Source of the DNA: Thermomucor indicae-seudaticae
Lineage: Eukaryota; Mucoromycota; Mucoromycetes; Mucorales; Lichtheimiaceae
NCBI GenBank assembly: GCA_000787465.1
Contig: JSYX01000668.1
Span: forward strand, 1 to 18,207
Direction: 5' to 3'
Length of the DNA stretch: 18,207 nucleotides
A program made the translations under genes and the position numbers. Shown piece by piece: positions 9,717 through 18,207 of the stretch. A model generated the notes under the pieces. That model searched no databases. It was not told the DNA's origin and was given only the letters and a program-made list of their open reading frames with translations. The stretch's first letter is position 1, and the number at the start of each line of letters is the position of its first letter.

Positions 9717-10917
9717 ATGTTCGACTTCATTACGACGGGTACACTAAATTGTGCTAAGATTGTTAGCCCGGTGCCCCTCATCCTGTTCTTTTTGAATAGT
9801 ATTCTTTTGGCTTGGCGTCCTGGCTATTGTACCTTATATTGCCCTGGTCTTTTACGGCGCGTACATCTGCAAAGAACAAGACCTCAAAAAGAAGTACAAT
9901 GCACAATGGTAAAAAAATTCATTCATGTCCTTCGAAAACAAGAAAGAAAAATTAAAATATTGGGGAATTCAAGGGCTCTGGTAACAGGTGGCTCATCGGG
10001 TATCGGCGCGGCTTTAGTTCGCAAGTTGGCGTCCCAAAAGCTTAACGTGGTGGTGGTGGCTCTGGACGACCGCCTAATGGCCGAGTTCAAAAAAACGATC
10101 GTTGCCGAGTTCCCCGAGCAATCGTTTCGTTTCGTCGGTTGTGATCTATCGAGCCCGATAGGAGATGGTTATCTGAAGGCGATCCAGGAAGCCACCCGGG
10201 ACATTGATGTCCAGATCCTTTGCAATAACGCCGGATTCATCACAACAGGTTGCTTTGCAGACACTCCTGCCGCACGAAGCATGGCCAACTATCATACCAA
10301 CGTGACCGCACCGCTGATTTTGACGCATCACTTTTTGAACCGGATGCTTAACAAGGGCCTTAGGGGACTTGTTACATTTACTTCGAGTAGTGCTGGGTTC
10401 ATTCCTAACCCGATGGGCGCTTTATATGGTAAACCAACAATCAGGAAATTATGACCTGTTACGATATTCAACGTCCTTCTTTCTAAGCTTCTACCAAGGA
10501 CTTTCTGACTACATTTGCCGCTTCCATTGCTGCAGAACATGCAGAAGATGGGATTGACGTATTGGTTGTGGTAAGGCCCTTTATACAGTATAGTACGAAG
10601 CGATGGTTAATTAACGCTATTGGATACACAAGCACCCTTCGCCCATCAATTCCAACTTTTACAGCAACGCCGGCAAGATGTCTGCTCTCTTATCTGCACA
10701 AAAGATTTCATCGCCACCCTCCGTTGTCGCTGACACGGTCTGTCGCAACGCGGGCAAAGTCGTTGTGGCAGATCAGGGTATTATTACGGTCTTGATGAAG
10801 ATTGTGCTCACCAAAGTCCTGGATTGGAACGTGTTGACTGAACTCATGAAGATTGCTATTCCGTTCAATAGCGACTATAAAGCGATGAAGGTCAAACGCG
10901 AGATCAAGCGAGACTAA
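9717..10917 (+). CDS. Membrane-anchored short-chain dehydrogenase/reductase
   Basis: Five exons: 9717-9738, 9800-9908, 9974-10428, 10488-10570 and 10633-10917, giving 317 aa. Introns are 59-65 nt. The short first exon (MFDFITT) joins a hydrophobic helix FFWLGVLAIVPYIALVFYG (9-27). A basic linker ending KKKYNAQW then runs straight into the Rossmann nucleotide loop TGGSSGIG (48-55). The classical SDR residues follow: NNAG, TFTSSSAG with Ser at about 182, and YASTK with Tyr195 and Lys199. The exon 3/4 junction splits the codon after Tyr195, so the YxxxK motif appears only after splicing. An N-terminal anchor plus SDR core is the layout of microsomal 17-beta-HSD12/3-ketoacyl-CoA reductase and HSDL1-like enzymes, so an ER lipid substrate is plausible. 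The exact reaction cannot be read from the sequence. It is convergent with the VAP gene. Confidence 0.88.
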
Positions 10918-11051
10918 AGTACTGCTGCTTGCTTGCTTGAATCCTGTTTATTTTTGGTTGAAAGCCAAAGTTACCTGCTGACACATAATGGCTGGACAGA
11001 TAAGGACTGGTTATCATATATACGAGTGTATGTAATCTTCGCGACTCTTAG
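10918..11051. other. Convergent spacer
   Basis: Only 134 bp separate the stop codons of the dehydrogenase (+) and VAP (-) genes, so their 3' UTRs must be short or overlap. It contains a TGTTTATTTTTGG tract. No hairpin or RNA gene is seen. Confidence 0.45.
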
Positions 11052-12102
11052 TTAAAATAACACTTCATTCTTCTTCATGTGCAAGGTTAAAAGTCCCAAA
11101 AGAAATCCAACAAGAGCGACCAGTATAATCACATAACCCGGATACCCAGCCGGGACCAGTGGCTCTGTTGTAGTAGCAACCATAGTAGCGGGAGGAGTAG
11201 AAGGAGCAGTAGTAGGTGATGGCCGAGGTGGAGGAGCTTGTTCTTGAGGTGGTAACTTGTGAGTTTCAAAAGTTCGACGTTGGCGCATATTGGTAATCTC
11301 TTGTTCGTAATAGCTCAATTTCTCTTGTAATGCACGAATTGTGTTTCGCGCTTCTTGTGCTTGTTTTTCCAATTCAATGTCTCGGCCTTGTTGTCGTTGT
11401 TCTGTTTCTGCGACTCCATGACGCTGCATCTTGTGGTCGCATATAATGTCAGTCCTATCCATTTCTGCTTTTACGCGATATAAGGGATGGATAAGCTTAC
11501 TGGAGCACCATTTGTTACTGGCCCATATGCAGCTCGCAACTTGACTTGGCTGATCCTATCCCTTTGATGTTCCTCCGCATGGGCCCACTATAGAATTTTA
11601 CGCCCTATACTTAGCACAAGACATCCAACTACAGGGGCCATGTCTTTTAGCTTACCAGTTGTTGCATGGCGTCAGGTGTCGAGCCCGCGTCAGGACTAAT
11701 GGGCATGCTAAGGATCATGAATTTATCCCTGCACACCTCATTAGCAGGAGGCTCTTCTGTAAAAGGCTGCTTCAAAACTGATATTTGTGTGTGAGAGAGT
11801 ATGTAAGGCTAATGCTGCATGTAGCGTCGGTAGTTTACTCTGCACGGTTAACGAAGAATGGGGTTCAATGCGCCCAAGGTTTGGTTTCACGCAATAGACT
11901 CGAGGTGCAGTCGTCTTGACTTTGAACGCGACGGGCGAGGACGAGTCATTCCTGAACTCCAAGTCCTGCGTCACAGTTCGCGTTAACGGGCCTATATTGA
12001 CGGTATGCAATTGAGTCTCTGCCTGACCGCATAAGTGAGACCATCGAGTGCGCATTTACGTGGGAATGTAATTAGTCGACCAGATTCGAGGCCAAGCACC
12101 AT
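11052..12102 (-). CDS. VAP/Scs2-family ER membrane protein (MSP domain)
   Basis: Five exons: 12102-12060, 11991-11839, 11777-11656, 11587-11501 and 11429-11052, giving 260 aa. The MSP domain begins LGLESGRLITFPRPLTRTVT and carries the family hallmark FKVKTTAPRVYCV (37-49), then NLGRIEP, and EEPPANEVCRDKF in exon 3. A coiled coil rich in Gln, Glu and Arg fills the first half of exon 5, followed by a Pro/Thr linker. A tail anchor, YVIILVALVGFLLGLLTLH, sits at about 234-252 with a short lysine-containing end. VAP proteins sit in the ER membrane and bind FFAT-motif partners at contact sites with other organelles; the KTTAP..YCV loop is part of that binding face. An ATG at 12055 opens the same frame as exon 2 but would give a wrong N-terminus. 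Starting at 12102 and splicing 11992-12059 restores the conserved first strand. Confidence 0.9.
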
Positions 12103-12547
12103 GTAGACAAAAGAAAGCAGCGACTTTTTTTTCTGCGGCAGCCCAGAAAATTTAAACAGAGGCACAAAGAATGGGTTTGGCAGAGATCCAAGCCCTTGCT
12201 TGATCTTTAGCCTATACCTTGGTCAAATGGCGCCGCATGCATGTTTCATGGCAGTTCTTTTTATAATAGCTTATCCTACTTGGATAGAGCCAATCTACCA
12301 TGCAAATAGATAAGAGACAGCATTCTTACATTCGGACTAGGCTTTGATCTGTGGCGCCCAGATCATTTGAGTGCCACAATCAAGCATAAAAAGTCCACTG
12401 AATTCAGCTGCATGAAAGACTTGCTAGGAAGCAACACGCAGCGTCAAATACTTCGCGTGCGTGTCTCTTTATTACCAAATCTCTTCATCCTCCATTGTCT
12501 TCATGTTGATCATATGTACAAGTTCTAGACTCCAGAAGTAAGTCCAT
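12103..12547 (-). promoter_or_regulatory. Spacer: membrane-protein 3' UTR and VAP promoter
   Basis: 445 bp without coding sense on either strand. It should hold the 3' UTR of the upstream membrane-protein gene and the VAP promoter. Short self-complementary GCATGC-type words occur near 12236, but no factor site can be named. No tRNA or repeat array was seen. Confidence 0.45.
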
Positions 12548-13294
12548 TCAAAAGACAATGTAGTCTTCATGGGCGACATAAGCACTCCGCCGAAGTAAAA
12601 GTGGTCGTAGTCCGTATTCTTGTAATACTTGGTCCGTCTGATAGATCAGATAACTTGTCTCACGAGGCATGATGCCGTACATCAAAGTCCAAAATAATGC
12701 ACATCGGTAGGCTGCCAAGCAGACAGATCTGGCACCACCCCCGCCGTAATCAACGAAGTGTGTCAACGGCAAAATAATGATCCATGCGGTTTCGATAGCC
12801 AGAAACCTAATGTTGCACATTCAATAAGCAAATTCGGCAATCTTTCTCCTTTTTTTGTTTACCCTGTTTTGAGTGTATCGAATCGATTGGTGTTGGCCCA
12901 ACATAGCAATGTGGATGCAACATACGCTAAAACAGAAGAACGATCAGGCTGAACGTGAACAAGCAAAACAAGCTCATGTCGCCGTATAACTACCAGGAAA
13001 GAGCTCTGAGAGTTCTGCATGGGCACGTTCTAGTCGCGCCAAATTTCGAATGCTTCTGCCATTGTTCATTCTTTCGAATGATTGGAAGACATGCTTGACA
13101 ATGCCCAAAAAGACATGGACATAAAACGTGACAAAGCCGACACTGACAACCGAAGGATCGCCAGGAATCTGTGAAAGATAGAACGTGTAGCTGATTCTCG
13201 GCACAATTGTGTTGCGGAAATAGTTCCACTGTGCCAGCAGTGGGGTCGCGACTATGAAGAACAGGTAAATGACGAGTGTTGTTCTGGCGGACAT
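12548..13294 (-). CDS. Multi-spanning membrane protein of unknown function (possible MAPEG-like fold)
   Basis: Three exons: 13294-12994, 12926-12863 and 12806-12548, giving 207 aa. Introns 12927-12993 and 12807-12862 keep frame. I do not recognise the family with certainty. Hydrophobic helices are visible: LVIYLFFIVATPLLAQW near the N-terminus, VVSVGFVTFYVHVFLGIV, a weaker YVASTLLCWA, FLAIETAWIIILPLTHFV, and VCLAAYRCALFWTLMYGIM. The segment RLERAHAELSELFPAY vaguely recalls the 'RA..N..E..P.F' pattern of MAPEG membrane enzymes (glutathione- or eicosanoid-linked), but key positions differ, so this is only a suggestion. In-frame ATGs further up (13354 and beyond) would add a Cys/Phe-rich N-terminus; 13294 was chosen because it sits just before the first helix. 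The coherent splicing across three exons is the main evidence that the gene is real. Confidence 0.65.
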
Positions 13295-13568
13295 CAGGAA
13301 GACTTCCTTCCCGAAAAAACAAGGCGAGCTCCGAAAGAAAAAACAAGCTTGCATGAATGTTTGAACGCTGCATGCAGAATATGCAGGTTTTCCATGATGC
13401 AGGTTCACATTCATGCGCATGCTTCTGTAAAATAGGTTTGCGCAACTGCATAGCACAATGATAACAATACTATAAGCCAACTTGTCTATTATTGCGTAAC
13501 TTCTTTTTTTCGTTTAAAGCAACTAAATCATGTTGTCCCATACGCTTTCTAGGTATAAAATGAAAACA
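13295..13568 (-). promoter_or_regulatory. Spacer upstream of the membrane-protein gene
   Basis: 274 bp between the GRHPR-like stop codon and the proposed start of the membrane-protein gene, both on the minus strand. Open frames run through 13295-13480 and may include a longer N-terminus. The far end (13500-13560) is AT-rich with a run of eight T on the plus strand. Confidence 0.4.
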
Positions 13569-15027
13569 CTATAATTGAACTTCGTGGGGAACCTTGTCTC
13601 CTTTGATTCCGGCTAAAACGTTGTCAATGCACATATCACCCATCACTTCTCGAGCTTCAGTCGTGGCACTCCCTATGGAAATCGTGTTAAACATATACTG
13701 TATGCATAATCAGGCTTGCACATATCCATATCTACCAATATGCGGCAGGATAACGCAGTTATCCAGCTTAAAGAGGGGATGATCTGTCGGTAAAGGTTCT
13801 GGTGTTGTCACATCTAATCCGGCACCAGCAATGACTCTTTCCTGAAGCGCACGCACTAAGTCAAACAACATTTAGCATAAACGAATTTCACAGCTTCTCT
13901 GATAGATTCGCGCTTATTACCAAGATCATCCTGCTTAACAACTCCTCCACGAGCAGAATTAACAAAGATCTTTTCAAACAGTTGCTTAATAAAGCAAAGC
14001 TTCCTCTTTGTCGACCAACTTCTATAGAAGCCCTTACCGCATCTTTTTTCATTTTGCTAAACGCTTGGTAATCAAAGATCTCTTTGGTATCAGGCGTCAA
14101 GGCACAGCATGCCACGATATAGTCTGACTCAGTCACGAGCCGATCAAATGAGGAAAACTCTGCCTGTAGCGGTTCATGTAATTCGGGTTTCTTTCGTCGG
14201 CCCCAATAGAGCGTTCGGCTGATACCGAATGCACGCAGGCGGCGTGCCACTGCTTCACCGATTCGACCCATTCCGATGACGCCCAGCGTCTTGTTGACAA
14301 ACTGATAGCCACATAACCAATTGGGACGCCATTCCCGCCACTGACATATGTACACACAGACATTAAGATTTTCCCAGTTTCATCCATAAACATCTTTTTT
14401 GTTTCCGTTTTACCTCACCGGTTTCCGCAGCGCGCATACCTTCCTTCATACGTCTTGCTGCAGCCAAAGTTAAAAGGACTGTGAGGTCAGCTGTGGCGTC
14501 GGTAAGGACGTCTGGAGTATAGCCGACGCGAATATTGTTTGCCTTGGCTGCAGTTAAATCAATGTGATCATAACCGACGCTCATGGTCGTCACCACTTTG
14601 AGACTAGGGCCTAGTAAAATGGGGGTGTGTCTAGGCCGTACAAGGGAAGGAAGGGCAATCCACTACTCTACCTGCGGCGTCGAACAGTTCCTTATCTATT
14701 TTGTCTCCAAGCATACAGATAATGGCTTCAGCGCCTGTAAGGCAAAACTACTAATATGTAACTGTTTTCTTGTGCGCGGATTCATGGCTCTTCTTCCCGA
14801 CCTCGAGCTTCCTGCAACAGAACGTCGCGCGGCATAGCCGAGTCCTGTTGCCATTGAGTCAAGTTGAAATCTTGAGCCAAAAGACGGGCTTGGGATCGCG
14901 GAGGCAAGACGCGAGTGGCCACAACTTTGGGAGCCAAAGCATAGGCAGCACTCTGGAAACCGCGAGAGAAGAAACCCGCTCGCTGTCCAAGGAGCCGTCG
15001 AGGAAGGTACCTTGCCATATTTCGCAT
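13569..15027 (-). CDS. Glyoxylate/hydroxypyruvate reductase (GRHPR type)
   Basis: Seven exons: 15027-14802, 14734-14672, 14610-14414, 14340-14038, 13969-13921, 13855-13736 and 13672-13569, giving 353 aa. It is a D-2-hydroxyacid dehydrogenase: [10 protein letters not shown] and [11 protein letters not shown], then W..WLCGY, then the dinucleotide loop GMGRIG (185-190). Catalytic Arg270 lies in NSARGG, Glu299 in TPEPLP and His318 in LPHIGSAT. The WLCGY block and the [10 protein letters not shown] string match GRHPR closely. The family reduces glyoxylate and hydroxypyruvate. The basic YWGRRKK after the second strand suggests NADPH (inference). The first 35 residues ([18 protein letters not shown] onward) are basic, free of acidic residues and rich in Arg, Ala and Ser, as in a mitochondrial presequence. 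The donor of intron 1 is the unusual GTCGGG. The gene is head-to-head with the Oms1-like gene. Confidence 0.9.
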
Positions 15028-15195
15028 ATTGGCTTTCTTTTCGGATAAACGAAAGAGGTGTCCGTTGGAAGCATCTTTAAGAAAAGCGGATATACCCTTC
15101 CAAAAAGCTCCGCCAAGGTTACTCAAGGCGTGGAATGGGGAAAGCCACTGTTGACGTTTATTATTTAGGGCGGAGGCGCCACTTGTAGTAATAAA
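15028..15195. promoter_or_regulatory. Short bidirectional promoter region (GRHPR / Oms1-like)
   Basis: Only 168 bp separate the two start codons, so both transcripts must start here or within the neighbouring gene. On the minus strand a frame runs open from 15219 through this spacer into the GRHPR coding region without an ATG. No clear TATA box is seen; the spacer is GC-balanced with a GGCGGAGGCGCC word near 15170. Confidence 0.55.
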
Positions 15196-16200
15196 ATGAG
15201 CAAAAAGGTCTCTTTTCAACCCAAAGGCAAACCGTTATTTAACAACAATGGCAACGCACCACGGCCCAACCCTACTGCTACCAGTAATCGAAAACCTCCA
15301 CCACGGTTAGCACCGCTTTTAATCGGTGGCGGCTTGCTCTATGTTACGGCAACGTATGTCAGCATGGCTGTGTTCAAGAGTAAAAGCGATACAGAAAAGA
15401 GGATGCGTGAACCGTCATCAGCGAATGAAAAGGACAAGACTGTAGATACCGAAAAAGAGGACGTTGATACGGGATCAGTATGGAGTAATCTGGCCAAGGA
15501 TTATGACAAGGAGATTGGAATGGACGAAACAGTGATGGGCATAGGCTTAATGCGTCGATGGTTGATTGGACAGGCCAAGGTAACGTAGTAGCCAGCATGC
15601 CAACAAAAACAAAGATATTGAAACATTGTTCTGACTCGTTGCCAGGGACATGTTCTTGAAGTCTCCACAGGAACGGGACGCAATTTTCAATACTACAAAC
15701 CGGATCAAATTGAATCGGCTACATTTACGGACCGGAATCCGACCATGCTTCAGGTTGCTGAACGGAAATTTGAGGCATACCGGGACCGATTCCGTCAAGC
15801 GTTTTTCCGGCAAGCCAATGTAGAAGATGAAGCAGTATCAACATACGATACCGTGGTGGACACATTTGGATTGTGCTCGTGCAGCGATCCGGAAGAAGCA
15901 TTGATCTCGATGGCCAAAGCATGCAAGCCATCCCCAGAGTCTCGGATATTACTTTTGGAACATGGCCGGTCTCACTATGACTGGCTCAACCGAATCCTGG
16001 ATACCAATGTCGAGAAACATGTGCATCGATGGGGATGCTGGTGGAACCGTGATTTGATGGGATTATTTGAGCGAGAACGGGTCAAGGAAAACTTGGAAAT
16101 CGTCAAAGTTTATAGATGGCATTTTGGTACCACTTGTTATATTGTGGCCAAACCGAAACTGTCGACTGCAGAAGAAGAAACAACAAAGACGCAGAATTGA
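15196..16200 (+). CDS. Oms1-like mitochondrial membrane methyltransferase
   Basis: Two exons, 15196-15579 and 15646-16200, give 312 aa; the intron 15580-15645 is GT..CAG with a CTGAC motif. The N-terminus is basic and Asn/Pro-rich with no acidic residue in the first 60, then a helix LLIGGGLLYVTATYVSMAVF (41-60). A charged linker follows, then the class I methyltransferase domain. SAM-binding motif I is VLEVSTGTGRN (131-141), motif II is near TDRNPTML, and DTFGLCSC and LLLEHGRS follow. The C-terminal block HRWGCWWNRDLMG is typical of the Oms1 group (METTL7-like fold). Yeast Oms1 is a mitochondrial inner-membrane protein found as a suppressor of an oxa1 mutant; its substrate is not certain to me. 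Layout and motifs support that assignment. The gene shares a short promoter region with the GRHPR-like gene. Confidence 0.85.
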
Positions 16201-16394
16201 AAACAAAACTCTGTCCGTTCTACCCTGCGGTAGAACTGCATCGTTAGATTTTCGAACCGAAATCTGGTGTGACTTTGCCACCATTTTAGGTTTATAGTAC
16301 AATTATACAGGGCCAAATTTTTTTATTTTTCTGATCTTCGAGAAGTCGACTTTTTCCTTCCTTTCTGTCGAACGTCTGAATCAGACCTAACATC
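16201..16394 (+). promoter_or_regulatory. eIF4A promoter and 5' UTR
   Basis: 194 bp between the Oms1-like stop and the eIF4A start codon. A TTTATAGTAC word at 16291-16300 is a weak TATA candidate about 100 bp upstream of the ATG. It is followed by T-rich and CT-rich tracts (16318-16372), common just upstream of start sites in highly expressed fungal genes. Confidence 0.45.
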
Positions 16395-18053
16395 ATGAGG
16401 TAAATATTGTTGTTTGATGCTTGTAGGGAGTGCTTGGAGGTGTGTGGGATGAAGAGTAGGGTTCAAGGGACGAAATGCGGTCATGTTGGGCTACGCCACC
16501 GAGTTCATTCATTACTGATGGTGGGGGGCAACGGGATCGGGATCAATGGCAATGTTCCGAACATGAGAGACTGATGCCAACTCCTTTTTATTTAGCAACG
16601 AACCTTTGCAAGAAGTCACTGACCACGAGATTGAGGTGCGTTTTCGATATTCAGGGTCTGATGCAACGAATTAAGATGCTTATTCAGCGTTTTTATTTGG
16701 TTTTATTTAGTCTAACTGGGAAGAAGTTGTCGACAACTTCGACAACATGAACCTGAAGACGGAACTTCTCCGTGGTATCTACGCTTATGGGTAAAATATC
16801 ACTCTTTCCAACACAAGAGAGGACGTACCTTGCTGACCTATATTTTTTCCTTCTTTTAGTTTCGAACGTCCTTCGGCTATTCAGCAGCGTGCTATTATGC
16901 CCGTGATCAAGGGCCACGATGTCATTGCCCAGGCTCAGTCAGGTACTGGCAAGACTGCAACCTTCTCTATTTCGATCCTGCAGTCCATCGACACCAACCT
17001 CAAGGAGACCCAGGCCCTTATCCTTGCCCCTACCCGTGAATTGGCTCTTCAGATCCAAAAGGTCGTTCTTGCTCTTGGTGACTTTATGGGCATTGAGTGC
17101 CATGCTTGCATTGGTGGTACCAACGTCCGTGAAGATATTGCGAAGCTTCAGGCTGGCTGCCACGTCGTCGTCGGTACTCCTGGTCGTGTCTTTGATATGA
17201 TCCACAACCGCCGTGCGTTCAAGACCGACAATGTCAAGATGTTCGTTCTTGACGAAGCTGACGAAATGCTTTCGCGTGGTTTCAAGGAGCAGATCTACGA
17301 TGTGTTCCAGCTTTTGCCTGGTAACACCCAGGTCGTGCTTCTTTCTGCTACCATGCCTTCGGACGTCCTGGAAGTGACGACCAAATTCATGCGTGATCCC
17401 GTTCGTATTCTTGTCAAGCGCGACGAATTGACCCTGGAAGGTATCAAGCAATTCTACATTGCGGTTGACAAGGAGGAATGGAAGCTCGATACCCTTTGCG
17501 ATCTGTACGAAACCGTCACCATCACCCAGGCCGTTATTTTCTGCAACACCCGCAGAAAGGTCGACTGGCTTACCGACAAGCTTCACGCTCGCGAATTCAC
17601 CGTCTCGGCCATGCACGGTGATATGGACCAAGCTCAGCGTGATGTCATTATGAAGGAGTTCCGTTCTGGCTCCTCCCGTGTCCTGATTACCACCGACTTG
17701 TTGGCTCGTGGTATCGATGTCCAGCAGGTTTCCCTCGTCATCAAGTAAGTCTACAGGGCAACATTGTATCGGGCTTCTAGAAATTCTAACTGTTATCCGT
17801 CCTTAGCTATGACCTTCCTTCCAACCGTGAAAACTATATCCACAGAATTGGTCGTGGTGGTCGTTTCGGTCGTAAGGGTGTTGCTATCAACTTCGTTACC
17901 AGTGAAGACGTCCGCATGATGAGAGTATGTATATTTGATTAATGCGAGAATCATGCATGTACTGATCTTGGGATTCCTTTCTTTTAGGACATTGAACAAT
18001 TCTACAACACCCAGATTGAGGAGATGCCCATGAACGTTGCCGATCTTATCTAG
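16395..18053 (+). CDS. TIF1: Translation initiation factor eIF4A (DEAD-box RNA helicase)
   Basis: Six exons: 16395-16399, 16596-16635, 16711-16790, 16860-17744, 17807-17924 and 17988-18053, giving 397 aa, the normal eIF4A length. The first coding exon is only ATG AG; splicing over 16400-16595 gives [15 protein letters not shown], then [15 protein letters not shown]. Motifs run in order: Q-motif [17 protein letters not shown] (67-74), [16 protein letters not shown] (173-176), SAT (204-206), [19 protein letters not shown] and HRIGRGGR (349-356), ending NVADLI. eIF4A is the ATP-dependent RNA helicase of the eIF4F cap-binding complex and unwinds 5' UTRs in the cytoplasm. Codon use in exon 4 strongly prefers C-ending codons, unlike neighbouring genes, as expected for a very highly expressed gene. 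The exon 4/5 junction restores VINYDLP. The symbol is by family. Confidence 0.97.
16400..16595 (+). other. Long first intron of eIF4A after a 5-nt coding exon
   Basis: The donor is ATGAG|GTAAAT and the acceptor TTTTTATTTAG|CAACG; length is 196 nt against 62-75 nt for the other four introns of this gene. It includes a purine-rich region around 16425-16480 and a GGTGGGGGGCAACGGGATCGG tract. No protein sense continues across it. Confidence 0.85.
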
Positions 18054-18207
18054 ACTTCTAATAATGCATTTTCCCCCCTTTCAATTGTCCTTCACGCATC
18101 CTCCCCACTGTGTAAAAAAGAGAGTAAAAAAGGTTCTATATAAAAAGTTTTGAGCTCATTGCTCTGTTAGGTGTTCTTTTATTAATAACTAGGTTACTGG
18201 ATATCTG
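18054..18207 (+). other. eIF4A 3' UTR and window edge
   Basis: This is the AT-rich region after the eIF4A stop. A CT-rich stretch is followed by A-rich runs (TGTAAAAAAGAG near 18110, TATATAAAAAG near 18140), compatible with fungal 3' processing signals. There is no sign of another gene before the edge. Confidence 0.5.

Noticed and set aside
9717..10917. Possible secondary-metabolite cluster around the dehydrogenase
   Set aside because: Its neighbours are a chromatin ATPase and a VAP protein. No synthase, transporter or pathway regulator lies next to it, and a lone SDR is not evidence of a cluster.
12990..13451. 153-codon minus-strand frame overlapping the membrane-protein gene
   Set aside because: It is the wrong frame of a real exon. 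The alternative frame gives hydrophobic helices and splices coherently to two more exons.
16939..17631. Long minus-strand open frame (230 codons) inside eIF4A
   Set aside because: It is an antisense shadow of the codon-biased eIF4A exon. It has no domain sense and no independent splice or promoter signals.
1..18207. tRNA genes, rRNA, CRISPR-like arrays, operons or riboswitches
   Set aside because: I scanned for T-loop GTTCGA-type words in a tRNA context and for spaced direct repeats. The few GTTCGA hits lie in coding exons or lack flanking stems, and no spaced repeats were seen. The gene structure is eukaryotic, so operon-type features are not expected.

Overview
The window reads as nuclear DNA of an early-diverging fungus, most likely Mucoromycota (Mucorales-like). 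The reasons are many short introns (mostly 54-80 nt) with GT..AG ends and CTAAC/CTGAC branch-type motifs, fungal mitochondrial and transcription-factor homologues, and left-end fragments resembling lineage-specific, transposon-linked protein families of Mucorales. The placement is inference. Nothing bacterial or viral was seen. No single continuous reading frame describes most genes; the models below were built by joining exons at splice sites that keep frame and restore conserved motifs. All of them are predictions without transcript support.

Layout. 1-2600 is a gene-poor, decayed stretch. It holds frame-broken remnants of two protein families: a 'RPDILF...EVGNGE...TAKRQL' family whose C-terminal part lies upstream of its N-terminal part, and a 'LGPPKSFSCRALERAIG' family that looks transposon-borne. 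2604-4291 (-) is a METTL25B/RRNAD1-like methyltransferase. 4578-5781 (-) is an SRF/Mcm1-type MADS-box transcription factor. 6459-9437 (+) is an 11-exon SNF2 ATPase of the ATRX/ARIP4 type. 9717-10917 (+) is a membrane-anchored short-chain dehydrogenase. 11052-12102 (-) is a VAP/Scs2 protein of ER contact sites. 12548-13294 (-) is a multi-spanning membrane protein of unknown function, with a weak MAPEG-like look. 13569-15027 (-) is a glyoxylate/hydroxypyruvate reductase (GRHPR type) with a likely mitochondrial presequence. 15196-16200 (+) is an Oms1-like mitochondrial methyltransferase. 16395-18053 (+) is translation initiation factor eIF4A.

From 2604 onward this is ordinary housekeeping territory. 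The genes do not form a pathway cluster. The tightest arrangement is the 168-bp head-to-head spacer between the GRHPR and Oms1 genes, both probably mitochondrial. Other pairs are divergent (MADS-box / SNF2, 677 bp) or convergent (dehydrogenase / VAP, 134 bp).

Points of note are two GC-AG introns that reading frame requires, a 5-nt coding first exon in eIF4A, a serine-encoding AAG/CTT microsatellite next to a splice site in the METTL25B-like gene, and the permuted family fragments at the left end. I found no convincing new multi-gene system.
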